Positions 10,129 through 18,505 of a stretch of 24,073 bases of DNA are shown in pieces. Made by a program: the position numbers and the translations under genes. Within the stretch, counting starts at the first letter, position 1. The number at the start of each line of letters is the position of its first letter. The stretch lies in assembly GCA_032718475.1 (NCBI GenBank), contig JAUCBJ010005967.1, positions 1 to 24,073 of the forward strand, in the 5' to 3' direction. This stretch comes from Nemertoderma westbladi. Taxonomy: Eukaryota > Xenacoelomorpha > Nemertodermatida > Nemertodermatidae. A model generated the notes under the pieces. The model made no database searches. It was not told the origin of the DNA and saw nothing but the letters and a program-made list of their open reading frames with translations.

Positions 10129-11245
10129 ACTGCTAAAGGTCTGAAAGCGCGAACAGCAGCAAATCTGGAAAGTAGTGCGAAAGTAACCATTGTAAGCCAC
10201 AGGAAAATAGTAATAAATAGTAGAGCGCTGAAGGCGACCCTGACACCAGAGGGAGATGAGAAAAATTTCGAATTGGAGGAGTTATTTTGCGGAATGAAAG
10301 ATTACACATTACTTCTGTTGTGAAAAAAGATCAGTTAATTCGACAATTAGCTAAACGAGAGATTATTAAACCAGCCAAGAAGCGACAAAAAATAAAATAT
10401 GTCCGAGACAAATTCAGAGAAATGGGAAGGTTGCTCATTAAGTTGCAGAAGAATTCCACCACCAGATCTCCTTTGAAAGATTACTTGCGTCCAGAGCGAC
10501 TTCATGAAATAATATGCGCGACACGAGAAATAGCGGGCTACTGCAAAATAACGCAATTATTTAAGGTGCCTAGCGTCGCTCTTAAGATTGGTTACACAAT
10601 AAAAAAATGCGCTTCCCTGATGCAGGAAACTGCTATGGAGACACAAGATATAGATTCGGAGGAAAATTATCGAAAATCCGTGGAGTTGTGTGACAAGAAA
10701 TTGGGCTGTGAGATAAATGCACCTGCACATTATACATTGTCTGAAATCAAAATGAACAACCCTGAGGAATTTCCGACGGCAAAAGACGTTGTAAAAATGT
10801 CCGAACATTTAAAAAGAGGTATTTCACACAATCTAAATGAAGTCATAAGTAGCCAAGGGAAAAACAAAAAGGCATGGGAGGAAGCATACCATCAATGCTT
10901 GGCTAAAGTCATAATGTTCAACCGACACCGTGTATCCGAAGTGTCAGCCATGACAGAATTTAAAAGTTAGAATTTAAAAAAAGACAGAAAGCTTCGCTTG
11001 AGTCAGAATATCTTAATGACAAAATTAGCAATTTAGAAAGACATTTATGCAAACTATTTGAGTTAATAGAAGTAAGGGGTAAAAGGGGTTCTCCTATGCC
11101 AGTTTTATTAAGCAACCAAATGATAGAAAATATAAATACACTTGTAAAGTTCAGAGGGATTTGCGGGGTAATACCACAAAATACTTACTTGTTCCCACGG
11201 GCTAATTATGGAAGTTTGGAATATTTAATAAAAGGTACTCTATAA
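10129..11245 (+). pseudogene. Broken gene of a large uncharacterised animal protein family
   Basis: Three successive frames encode one continuous protein: frame 1 from 10129 to about 10304, frame 0 from about 10305 to 10970, frame 2 from 10970 to a TAA at 11243-11245. I recognise the pattern from memory as a family with many copies in invertebrates, lancelets and fish, usually long proteins with N-terminal C2H2-like fingers. Matching landmarks are a GMKxD..ITSVVKKD lead, K-Y-V-R-D-K-F-R-E-M-G-R-L-L, a V-P-S-V-A-L-K-I-G-Y segment (about 10568-10600), the FNRHR..EVS motif (about 10918-10945) and E-V-R-G-K-R-G near 11070. The C-terminal part, which I recall as tyrosine-recombinase-like, is absent. 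Similarity ends at TTTAATAAAAG/GTACTC, so an exon may end at 11234. The second frame break coincides with a 14-bp tandem duplication (10956-10983). The upstream frame opens after a TAA at 10126-10128. Confidence 0.75.
10956..10983 (+). repeat. 14-bp tandem duplication that shifts the reading frame
   Basis: GAATTTAAAA occurs at 10956-10965 and again at 10970-10979, with GTTA between, giving a direct repeat of period 14. Fourteen is not a multiple of three. The reading frame before the repeat and the one after it belong to the same protein, so this duplication accounts exactly for the shift from frame 0 to frame 2. Confidence 0.85.
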
Positions 11246-11389
11246 TTACCGCAATACACATCAAGCAAATATTATATACTGTATATACAAATACTACAAT
11301 TTTCGATTATTAAAAATTTGATTTTTCATAGTTAAGAAAATCAGAATTCTGTAAATAATCATAAAATATTTATAATATAATCGAAAAAG
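11246..11389. other. AT-rich spacer
   Basis: Low-complexity A/T DNA separates the broken gene at 10129-11245 from the minus-strand ORF. It could contain the intron start of the first and the 3' end signals of the second (several AATAAT/AATATA words), but nothing specific is seen. Confidence 0.4.
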
Positions 11390-11827
11390 TCAAGAATCAA
11401 TGAGATTATCAACAAATTCAACATTATCTGTTGATTCTTCAGGCTCGACAAAGGATTCTTTTGAAATCAATACTATAAAGAAAGACATAATTTCGTAGGG
11501 ATTATGTCGATCTAGTTTTATTTCAAACTTTTCACCAGCTTCGTTGTATTGTCTAATAACAATTAACCCCTCTATCATTGATAATAGTAAGATGTTAATT
11601 AATTTTCCTCTATGATCATCTTTTAGGTTGTAATCTAAGAGATGAATGCTATTTTCAGAAGCTTCAATATCTATTGTACGTAAAAATTTCCTGGCTTTTT
11701 CAGAAAAAACGATTTTATATTTATCATCACCCTGACGGGAAATAGTATAATCAATAATAATATACGGCTCGCCATCTTCTGCAAAAAATGAATGTCTTAC
11801 TATTAGTATATCTATATCGGAAGACAT
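11390..11827 (-). CDS. Intact 145-aa hypothetical protein
   Basis: An uninterrupted minus-strand frame runs from ATG 11827-11825 to a TGA at 11390-11392. The frame is also open a few codons further upstream, but with no ATG there. The protein starts M-S-S-D-I-D-I-L-I-V and has alternating hydrophobic and charged stretches suggesting a compact alpha/beta fold. It includes a central K-L-I-N-I-L-L-L-S-M-I-E-G-L helix and an acidic tail (P-E-E-S-T-D-N-V-E). I see no signal peptide, membrane segment, cysteine cluster or known motif. The flanks are AT-rich and non-coding. The neighbours at either side, a broken multi-copy gene and a gag-like ORF, are on the other strand. In a region where almost everything else is broken, an intact frame of this length in AT-rich DNA is noteworthy. 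It could still be one exon of a larger gene. No function assigned. Confidence 0.5.
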   Translation of the reverse strand: MSSDIDILIVRHSFFAEDGEPYIIIDYTISRQGDDKYKIVFSEKARKFLRTIDIEASENSIHLLDYNLKDDHRGKLINILLLSMIEGLIVIRQYNEAGEKFEIKLDRHNPYEIMSFFIVLISKESFVEPEESTDNVEFVDNLIDS

Positions 11828-12406
11828 TATTTTATTTATTTTATTGTAAATCAAACAAAGTAAAAACTTTTAAACTAAAACCATTATAAATGATTAATTG
11901 TAATTAAAGTAAGAGATTATATTAGATCTTTTCTACAGAAAGGATATTTGATGACACAAAAAGTAGGCGATCTAAATTTACTCTGTTAACCTGTACTATA
12001 CAGTACAGCCAATATAATTCCGGCATATACATTGTGGTTTAAGTTTTAGCCAATGAGACTCAAGCAAATCCAATTGTCAACAACGGGAACTTATGTACTG
12101 TAACACAAAACACACATGTTAATCACTGTGGTTTTAGTTGAAGGATCAGATTTTGCTTTTAGATGCTGTATATCCAAAATTTAGGATTTTTTGTTATTAT
12201 TAACATTGATTTTGTCTTTGTCTTAATATTACAAATATCCTGTCACACTCACCATAGTACAAGTGTGATGGAAATCCCAAATAAACTGGGATCAGTTTTA
12301 ATACAAGATGGTAGTGCAAAAATGGTTGTTCTAAACGACTGTAACAAGATAATTATTACCGAAGCTCCTACGTTTCTGGAAAACCTAGTAGTGATAGAAA
12401 GTTCAG

Positions 12407-13429
12407 ATGAGATTAGTAATAGAAGGTACATCATATAAAATAAAGCGTAAAGCTGGGAACATATTGATCCTCAAACCGATAGATGTTTGTTCAACTTCAC
12501 AATCAGTAGGCCTACGACCACGGGGCAGTGAAATTGACACAAACAAACCAATAGCCGGAGATACCAGCAACACAGAATGGGAACAACTGGCTAAGGCAAT
12601 GATGAAACGTTTGGTCGGCAGTATGGCCGGCACTGATGATGGACCTCACGCCTTACCTGTGGAACAAAGCTCTGGATTGGAACTCTCAGAGACGCTCACC
12701 GCAGATCGCCCTTTGCCAAGACAAGTTATAGCAAATTTACGCTATAGGAGGCGATTCATTGAATTGCAAGATGTTGCTAGTTATGATGACGTACAGCGGA
12801 ACAAGTCAGGAGGCAAGTCAGGAAATCGCATCGCGTCCTCCGGGGGTCTGTTATCAGCCTTACTGACACTCATTAGATACAGGAGTGGCCTATTTCCTGA
12901 AGATCGCGAAGCTATGCTCGTGTATTATGCTAACCTACAAGACATGGCGCCACACTATAGCTTCGAATACCTAGCAAGGATAGACAGAGACCATCGACTG
13001 CGTGTTGAAGCGGGGACGGATTGGGACAAAGAAATCCGTATAAGGAAACCCAATCCGGAAGATTTAATACGCTCCTGCTACCGTTGTGAGTATTGGCACC
13101 TTGGCCCATGTTCTGCGACAAATTTGCAGAAAACGAAACGCCCATTTAACATGTTTAACACACCTGGGCGGGGGTACCAGGCTGATGTGCACGATGGACG
13201 TCCTCATTGCACTTACAGATGGTGTGGCAAGACCGGACACACATATGAGCAATGTTACAAGCGAATGCGCGCAGAATCAGCAGAACAAGCCGGTGTAGCG
13301 CTTGATTCAGCACAGGGCTTCCGAAGTTCTGCATCTGAAACAGGGTCGGCAGCGAATCTACCAAAAATTATACCGAAAAAGTTTGCGGGAAATTTCACGC
13401 AATCCAAAGTTCAGCAGCCCCCTATTTAG
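12407..13429 (+). CDS. Gag-like protein with two Cys/His motifs (probably of a DIRS/Ngaro-like element)
   Basis: An intact 340-codon frame starts at ATG 12407 and stops at TAG 13427-13429. The N-terminal third is polar and low in similarity to anything I know. The middle (about residues 140-210) has a helical region with VYYANLQ, then H-Y-S-F-E-Y-L-A-R-I-D-R-D-H-R and D-W-D-K-E. This resembles the 'YD..FR ... W' region of DIRS/Ngaro ORF1 proteins. The C-terminal third holds CYRCEYWHLGPC (about 13075-13111) and, after about 39 residues, a CX4CX4HX4C knuckle (about 13207-13254), suggesting zinc and nucleic acid binding as in retroelement Gag proteins. The next + strand pol-type frame starts at 15000 and is DIRS/Ngaro-like, so both may belong to one element. 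The 1.57-kb gap with a minisatellite between them is unusual. A standalone domesticated gag is the alternative. Confidence 0.6.
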   Translation: MRLVIEGTSYKIKRKAGNILILKPIDVCSTSQSVGLRPRGSEIDTNKPIAGDTSNTEWEQLAKAMMKRLVGSMAGTDDGPHALPVEQSSGLELSETLTADRPLPRQVIANLRYRRRFIELQDVASYDDVQRNKSGGKSGNRIASSGGLLSALLTLIRYRSGLFPEDREAMLVYYANLQDMAPHYSFEYLARIDRDHRLRVEAGTDWDKEIRIRKPNPEDLIRSCYRCEYWHLGPCSATNLQKTKRPFNMFNTPGRGYQADVHDGRPHCTYRWCGKTGHTYEQCYKRMRAESAEQAGVALDSAQGFRSSASETGSAANLPKIIPKKFAGNFTQSKVQQPPI

Positions 13430-13782
13430 ACACTATGAGTCATTAGCCATGAACTAGATAACTCAAACAGCAGACTATTATTATATTCTCTTGTTCATAT
13501 ACATATATAATCAAACCATTGCATTGTTATATTTCTTTACTTTTTGTTGCATGTGCGTCATATATAATCCGAATGCGAATAATCCTGTGCAAGCGCACTA
13601 CAATACTTGCTTATTGAAATTTACTTTATATCTCATCAATTACTCACGTGCCATACATATTTAGGTTCGCAAATACAGTATGTGTTCCTCTTAATTATTA
13701 AGTACATGTATCGTTTTGTGAGAAATATTTAATAATAAATTTTATAAAAGTTTTATTTATTTTGTTTGTTACTTTGTTGCAT

Positions 13783-14352
13783 CTCACTTTGACCACAGTG
13801 TCGTTCCTGGCACTAGTCTCATATTGACGTTTGTGTCTCACTTTGACCACAGTCAGTATCGTTTCTGGCTATAGAGTATCATATTGACCTTTGTGTCTCA
13901 CTTTGACCACAGTGTCGTTCCTGGCACTAGAGTCTCATATTGACCTTTGTGTCTCACTTTGACCACAGTGTCGTTCCTGGCACTAGAGTCTCATATTGAC
14001 CTTTGTGTCTCACTTTGACCACAGTGTCGTTCCTGGCACTAGAGTCTCATATTGACCTTTGTGTCTCACTTTGACCACAGTGTCGTTCCTGGCACAAGAG
14101 TCTCATATTGACCTTTATGTCTCACTTTGACCACAGTGTCGTTCCCGGCACCAGAGTCTCATATTGTCATTTGTGTCTCACTTTGACCACAGTTGCGTTC
14201 CTGGCACTAGAATCTCATATTGACCTTTGTGTCTCACTTTGACCACAGTGTCATTCCCGGCACCAGAGTCTCATATTGACCTCTGTGTCTCACTTTGACC
14301 ACAGTGTCGTTCACGATACAAGAGTTTCACATTAGCCCTAAATGTCTCACTT
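13783..14352. repeat. 56-bp minisatellite, about ten copies
   Basis: The word CTCACTTTGACCACAG begins at 13783, 13837, 13897, 13953, 14009, 14065, 14121, 14177, 14233 and 14289, with a decayed partial copy at 14345. The first spacings are 54 and 60 bp, and all later ones are exactly 56 bp. The rest of the unit reads roughly TGTCGTTCCTGGCACTAGAG, then TCTCATATTGACCTTTGTGT. The central copies are nearly identical, while the edge copies have more changes, as expected for unequal exchange. It lies 350 bp after the gag-like stop and 650 bp before the DIRS-like pol start. Confidence 0.95.
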
Positions 14353-14999
14353 CATCTTGAACACACCTGAAATTAAAGTACATCAACAGAGAGAAATGCT
14401 ACAGTATATTTCATTTCCCGAAAGCAGAATTCAACTTAATCATTATTTAATACTATTTATTTTATACCATTGACATAATGGGTTTGCTCAGAGCACATAA
14501 CATAGGAAGGCAGACCTGCAAGATTGTTTAAGACCACCCAGTACACACATCACCAATAAGGCTGTCTTCCAAATAATTGGCAATAAATACAGGAACTTCA
14601 TATATTTAATATGTTTAAACAAACCAGATAATTCCACAATCCAAGTCAGATTGTTTACCTCAAACTGTCCCTACAGTATATCAGGTAAAGTTATAGATCA
14701 TCACTACCCTGTGCCACTGCCTGAGGCACATGTAAATACCTGCCAAACATCTACTACTCAAACCAGACATCCTGGCGACTTTCGATTACACAAACACCTG
14801 TGTTCTTCACAACTAGACAGCTTTATAGCTGGCATACATTATTTAATAATTCAAATTAGCCTTATGCCAATTTATTTAATAAACAATCAATTACATTTGA
14901 GAACATTAATTCGCCAATAAGAAAATTTTGGAAAATAGGTAGACTCGATGGAAAAATACTAAATTAATAGTAGTATATTTCTAAAAAGTTACGTACACT
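14353..14999. other. Non-coding stretch between minisatellite and pol start
   Basis: I see no gene. An open frame near 14651-14920 has no ATG-led context or recognisable motif and ends in low-complexity sequence, so I take it as chance. There are no inverted repeats or RNA genes that I can support. Confidence 0.4.
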
Positions 15000-15137
15000 A
15001 TGAAGCTAGTATCTGACATAGTTAAAAGTAAACTATCAAAGGAAAACAGCTACTTTATAGATGATCCAACAGACGATTTCATGAATCTCAACATACTTCA
15101 TTTAAATATCATTCATTCATGCCTTATCGATAAACAA
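15000..15137 (+). pseudogene. DIRS/Ngaro-like pol ORF, 5' part (split by transposon)
   Basis: A frame opens at ATG 15000 and runs through 46 codons, rich in charged residues (F-I-D-D-P-T-D-D-F) with a hydrophobic H-L-N-I-I-H segment, to the codons GAT AAA CAA at 15129-15137. There it meets the end of the inserted DNA transposon. ATAAACAA (15130-15137) is repeated at the far end of that transposon (20222-20229). The codon phase is the same on both sides, so the ORF originally continued directly into the RT sequence at 20230. No other ATG lies closer upstream in frame with better support. Confidence 0.75.
15130..15137. repeat. Left 8-bp target-site duplication (ATAAACAA)
   Basis: This is identical to 20222-20229 and directly abuts the outer base of the left inverted repeat. 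It fits the nTnnnnAn preference known for hAT transposons. An 8-bp duplication is also produced by P-type elements. Confidence 0.93.
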
Positions 15138-15437
15138 TAGGGGTGGTCATTTAAATTTTTTTTTGGAAATTGATGCTTTCTCAATTTGGGAAATTGGCAC
15201 AGCAAAAAAATAAATAGAAAAGTATTAAAGTAAAATTTTTTTAAATTATGTTTGAGCCCCCCACCAAAGCACTGAAGTTTTCAAGTTTAGCGCCCGAGAC
15301 CACTTCTATGCCAAATTAATTGAAAACAAAAACATTGCAATTGCTACTGTTCTCATGTCCAAATTTACTGTTTGAAGGTTGGGTGACAAGGTTCTAAACA
15401 TCTTTCTTGAAAATTTTTAGTTTACCCCACCCCACAA
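15138..15437 (+). repeat. Left terminal inverted repeat (~300 bp)
   Basis: This pairs with 19923-20221 read on the other strand. Shared blocks include TAGGGGTGGTCATTTAAATT, TTGAGCCCCCCACCAAAGCA (about 15251-15270) and ATGCCAAATTAATTGAAAAC, ending in AGTTTA-x-CC-x-AACCCAC-like sequence near 15437. Differences are scattered substitutions and small indels, so the two ends have aged since insertion. Confidence 0.95.
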
Positions 15438-15671
15438 TTGCTTGTAAAAAAGCAAAATTTTCACATTTAGCATATTTTCAACATAACTTTCGTTGCTATC
15501 AAATTGAACAATTGTTGGTAGATAAACCACCTGCGGTGTAATATTTATATTTGATATAGACTAGGGAACAATAATATATACATACTGGTATATAAATCTG
15601 AATCACGTATCATCAATATTATAAAATTATCTGGCTTATTATTACTTTGAGTTTGATTATTATAAAATTAA

Positions 15672-15776
15672 TTACTTCAATTTGAGTTTTAAATTAAAAT
15701 CTTTCTTTGACTTATAAGATGGCATTTCACCACGACTTAAAAGCTGGGTGCGAATCAACCCGTCTTGATTCTTTAA
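15672..15776 (-). pseudogene. Transposase C-terminus, separated from the body by a nested element
   Basis: On the minus strand the codons TTA AAG AAT CAA GAC GGG begin at 15776 and run to a TAA at 15672-15674, ending K-L-K-L-K-L-K. They lie directly outside the TTAA border of the nested element. The transposase body enters the same element at 17389 with TTA as its last full codon, in the same codon phase. D-G-L-I-R-T-Q-L-L-S-R and a Y-K-S-K-K-D-F segment match the usual end of this transposase family as I recall it. This segment is therefore the displaced C-terminus (about 34 codons) and not a separate gene. Confidence 0.85.
15773..15776. repeat. Left TTAA target duplication of nested element
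   Basis: TTAA directly precedes the G-run that starts the nested element, and it is matched by TTAA at 17386-17389. TTAA duplication is characteristic of piggyBac and Kolobok transposons. Confidence 0.85.
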
Positions 15777-15805
15777 GGGGGGGGTACACCCCCCTATGGA
15801 CCTTT
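15777..15805. repeat. Left G/C hairpin terminus of nested element
   Basis: Eight G, T, then AC as loop, then A and six C form a perfect stem of at least 7 bp at the tip of the element. The mirror structure is at 17364-17385. Confidence 0.75.
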
Positions 15806-16650
15806 TTTGCAAATGGCTATAATTTCTGCTTGTGTGTAATTTTGTATATTTTATACCTTTCGGGGGATTAACATATGGCCAAAGATTGGGTTCAAAAAAA
15901 AAATTTTCAAATTTGCGTCGCCCTCTAGCGGCCACCAGCGAAATTGTTAATTTCACTAAAAACACTACTAGTCTCACAATTTTGGGCGAAAATTTTCGAA
16001 ACTTGGTTTTTCTGAATCAGCATCCTCGGCTCCACAAAACTTATCGGTTACATTTTTTATTTAGGTCTTAAATATTTTTTAAATATTATTAACTAATATT
16101 AATTATTACTTAATAGATATTAACTAATTTCAAGAAATTAATATGGCACAATTCAAAATTCTAACCGATAACTTTTGATCAAAACCCGAAAAGAAATCAA
16201 ACAAAAAAAAAATTTCGAAAATTGGTTAAGAAATGGCTGAGTAGTAGTATTTTGAATGTGAAAAATACAATTCCGAGATAAACGCATTTAAAGTTTAAGA
16301 ACAATATATTTCAAATGTTCCCGCTATTTTCAGTACTGGTATCTCCTTTTCTTTTCCCATTGGTTATCCCCTATCCATATTTTGTGATTTCTCAATGGAT
16401 TTCATGAAATTTGGTTCAAAAAAACCCCTACCCACTTTTAACAACCTGTTAAAATAATTTTAGAGTGCTTGCCAAAAAACACTTCGCGCAGCACGTGAAC
16501 AAATTACATTTTGGCGTATTGATTTGATCGCATACTATTTCGTCATTTAGTAATAAATAGTCATGGAATAATGAGATAACCTTAAGAAACATTCAAAATT
16601 ATATAAAAATTTCCACATAATTTTATAATAAGCCTTTACACAGAACATTA

Positions 16651-16855
16651 AGCTTTGCGCAGCACGTGAAACCTTCGCGCAGCACGTGAGACATTTGCGC
16701 AGCAGGTGAAGGTTTCACGTAGCACTTAAATTCTTCATAAAGCACGTTAATTAATCGAGCACCTCGGAAAGCTTTTTGATCAGAATGAGAAGCCTTCACG
16801 CGGCACATGAAAAGTTCATGCTGCACATGAAGACTTCGCGCAGCACGTGAATTAT
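16651..16855. repeat. 20-bp repeat array with GCGCAGCACGTGAA core
   Basis: Units start at 16651, 16671, 16691, 16711 and 16731 with a strict 20-bp period, then continue irregularly to about 16855. The core CGCGCAGCACGTGAA contains the palindrome CACGTG, and CTTCGCGCAGCACGTGAA is itself nearly self-complementary (TTCxCG...CGTGAA). A single isolated unit lies at 16482-16499. All copies are inside the nested TTAA element. Confidence 0.85.
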
Positions 16856-17040
16856 TCTCAGAGCCTGCGGAATTTAAAAAAAATAAGTTTATGGTTGTTT
16901 CCCAGAATAATTATTACTAGCTATTGTTATATGATGGTTCACATTTGTTATTACTAGTAGACAACTAGTCCATTAGACAACTGTTCAATATGTAATACAA
17001 AACTCACAAATATCTATTAAATATATATTAATTAAAATTT

Positions 17041-17242
17041 GACGGACATGTTGACAGACAGACAGACATACAAACAGACAGACAAACTGAGAGACAGACT
17101 GAGATACAGACATAGTGATTAGATAATTCCAAATATTAAAACAGACATCGACATTAAGAAAAATCCTAACAGTAAACATTTCAGATTGCTTATTTTATGC
17201 CCTTTTTAATATTTCGATGGACAGACAGACAGACATACAGAC
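17041..17242. repeat. GACA-type microsatellite, two blocks
   Basis: Runs of GACA/CAGA with interspersed TACA lie at about 17052-17112 and again at 17219-17242, separated by ordinary AT-rich sequence. They are near the right end of the nested element. Confidence 0.8.
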
Positions 17243-17363
17243 GGAAAACCAGCCATTACTCGAGAAGTAAAAGAGATCTCGCTAAGCCGTTTCCAGATTT
17301 GAAATCCGCATTAAATTCTACTCTAGATGAAATAAAAAAACAAAAAATGAAAATTTTGACCTG

Positions 17364-17385
17364 AGGGGGGGTGTACCCCCCCCCC
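17364..17385. repeat. Right G/C hairpin terminus of nested element
   Basis: Seven G, TGTA, ten C, directly followed by TTAA. It is the inverted counterpart of the left terminus and defines the right border of the element. Confidence 0.75.
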
Positions 17386-17389
17386 TTAA
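17386..17389. repeat. Right TTAA target duplication of nested element
   Basis: TTAA follows the C-run of the right terminus. On the minus strand it provides the codon TTA of the transposase, matching the phase of the TTAA at 15773-15776. Confidence 0.85.
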
Positions 17390-18367
17390 TCCACTAACTC
17401 TCAGTGAAGCTTTACTGACAATTTGAACCATTCTTTCAACATTTTGAGAGTGGCAGGGTAGTTCCCAAATCAATGGACCTGCTTCTAAATCTTCTTTCAG
17501 TTTATAAAGTGGGATATGCACCAATAATGGAGGTTGATAAATAGACTTATTGGCTTTAATGAGATCATCCAATGATGTTTCAGTGCAGGTTATACTCGGT
17601 TTATTAAAAACTCTAGTAGTGCTGTCCTGGTCAACTAGACTACTAATGCGAATGGTGCGGATAATGTCAAATGCTTTCATACGGGTGGATATGTTACTAT
17701 CAGCTACCATGGCTACCAACACATTTTCAATATGTGCAAAGTATGACCCATTGCGCAAAACAGGATATACAATTTCTTTCTCTTTCGCATTCAGGACTTC
17801 ATTTGTGTAATGTAGCATTCTCAGAAAGTTGTGCGAACCACAATGGATTCTCCAGTTTTGACGGATGACAAACCACATTGGGGCGTACACTTTAATTATG
17901 TACAAACTGAGATGTCTTAAGTTTTCAGATGGCTCCCGCTCCGTGGCATAGAGCCGAAGGATCCGGGAAGCTGTGGTTAGCCAACGTGAATGTGAAATTT
18001 TACCAGGGGTGGCGGCAGCCAACTTCGCATCAAAATTTCCAGTCATAATTGCCTGACATACCTTTAAAAGGTACAGTTGATCAGTTGAGAACTTGCTGGA
18101 AATATCTATTGATATCAGTGTTCGCAATCACAGCAAATTCAATAATTGGTAATTCATGACAGTCGGATAAAGCTTTCCCAATGGACCCTGGAAACGAATT
18201 CGCTCCTGTTGTAGGTCCATCCAACTCAGATATAAGATGATGTAGAGGTAATTCATTAATGTGAATTAAGCACACAGCATGAATCAATGGTCTTTGTAAG
18301 TGACGCTCCAAATGTGCCAAAACTCCATTATTTTTGCCTGTATTTACATTTGTGCTATCACAACCGG
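17390..18367 (-). pseudogene. Transposase body, second exon (broken)
   Basis: On the minus strand the exon begins at 18367 just after an AG. It encodes G-C-D-S-T-N-V-N-T-G, with the presumed second catalytic Asp at 18359-18357. The family hallmarks then follow: the H-I-N-E-L-P-L-H-H-L motif, L-D-G-P-T-T-G with P-G-S-I-G-K, then after a one-base-type frameshift near 18110 F-S-T-D-Q-L-Y-L, and the very conserved P-G-K-I-S-H-S-R-W-L-T-T-A-S-R-I-L-R-L-Y with V-Y-A-P-M-W-F. The frame reaches 17390 and then runs into the nested element. I recall this family as widespread in cephalopods, arthropods and cnidarians, usually annotated only as uncharacterised protein. Its setting here, between inverted repeats with a target duplication, supports transposase function. 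Confidence 0.85.
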
Positions 18368-18505
18368 CTGCAAAATAAATATTGTTTAATTAAAATATGT
18401 AGTAATATATAATATTTTACTATGTTATTATTTTATATTAGTTATTTATTATTTTAGAATTTATTTACTAATACTATTTATTTATTAATATTACAAAATA
18501 CCTAC
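18368..18505 (-). other. 138-bp spliceosomal intron in the transposase gene
   Basis: On the minus strand the exon ends GTGTTG at 18506, followed by GTAGGT (18505-18500). The intron is AT-rich and ends TTTATTTTGCAG at 18368. Joining gives phase 1 and places Ala-Gly before the conserved C-D-S-T-N-V-N-T-G motif, as the family requires. Donor and acceptor both match animal consensus, including a T-rich tract before CAG. Confidence 0.85.

Larger units (their letters stand above)
15777..17385. mobile_element. 1,609-bp TTAA-flanked non-autonomous element nested in the transposon
   Basis: The left end is a run of 8 G, TACA, 6 C, then TATGGACC. The right end, read inward on the other strand, is 10 G, TACA, 7 C, then TCAGGTC. 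The ends are thus imperfect inverted repeats of about 25-30 bp that can each fold into a G/C hairpin with a 2-base loop. TTAA lies immediately outside on both sides. No transposase is encoded. The interior is AT-rich and holds a 20-bp repeat array (16651-16855) and GACA-type microsatellites (17041-17110 and 17219-17242). It splits the transposase in phase. The TTAA target points to mobilisation by a piggyBac- or Kolobok-type transposase from elsewhere. Confidence 0.85.

Noticed and set aside
13783-14352. Regularly spaced repeats resembling a CRISPR array
   Set aside because: The whole 56-bp unit repeats with no unique spacers, no cas genes are present, and the setting is eukaryotic. It is a minisatellite.
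15672-15977. A separate 101-codon minus-strand gene
   Set aside because: Only the last part (15776-15672) is coding, as the displaced C-terminus of the transposase. The first part lies in the nested TTAA element.
17550-17868. Plus-strand open frames of 86 and 65 codons
   Set aside because: They are antisense to the conserved transposase exon.
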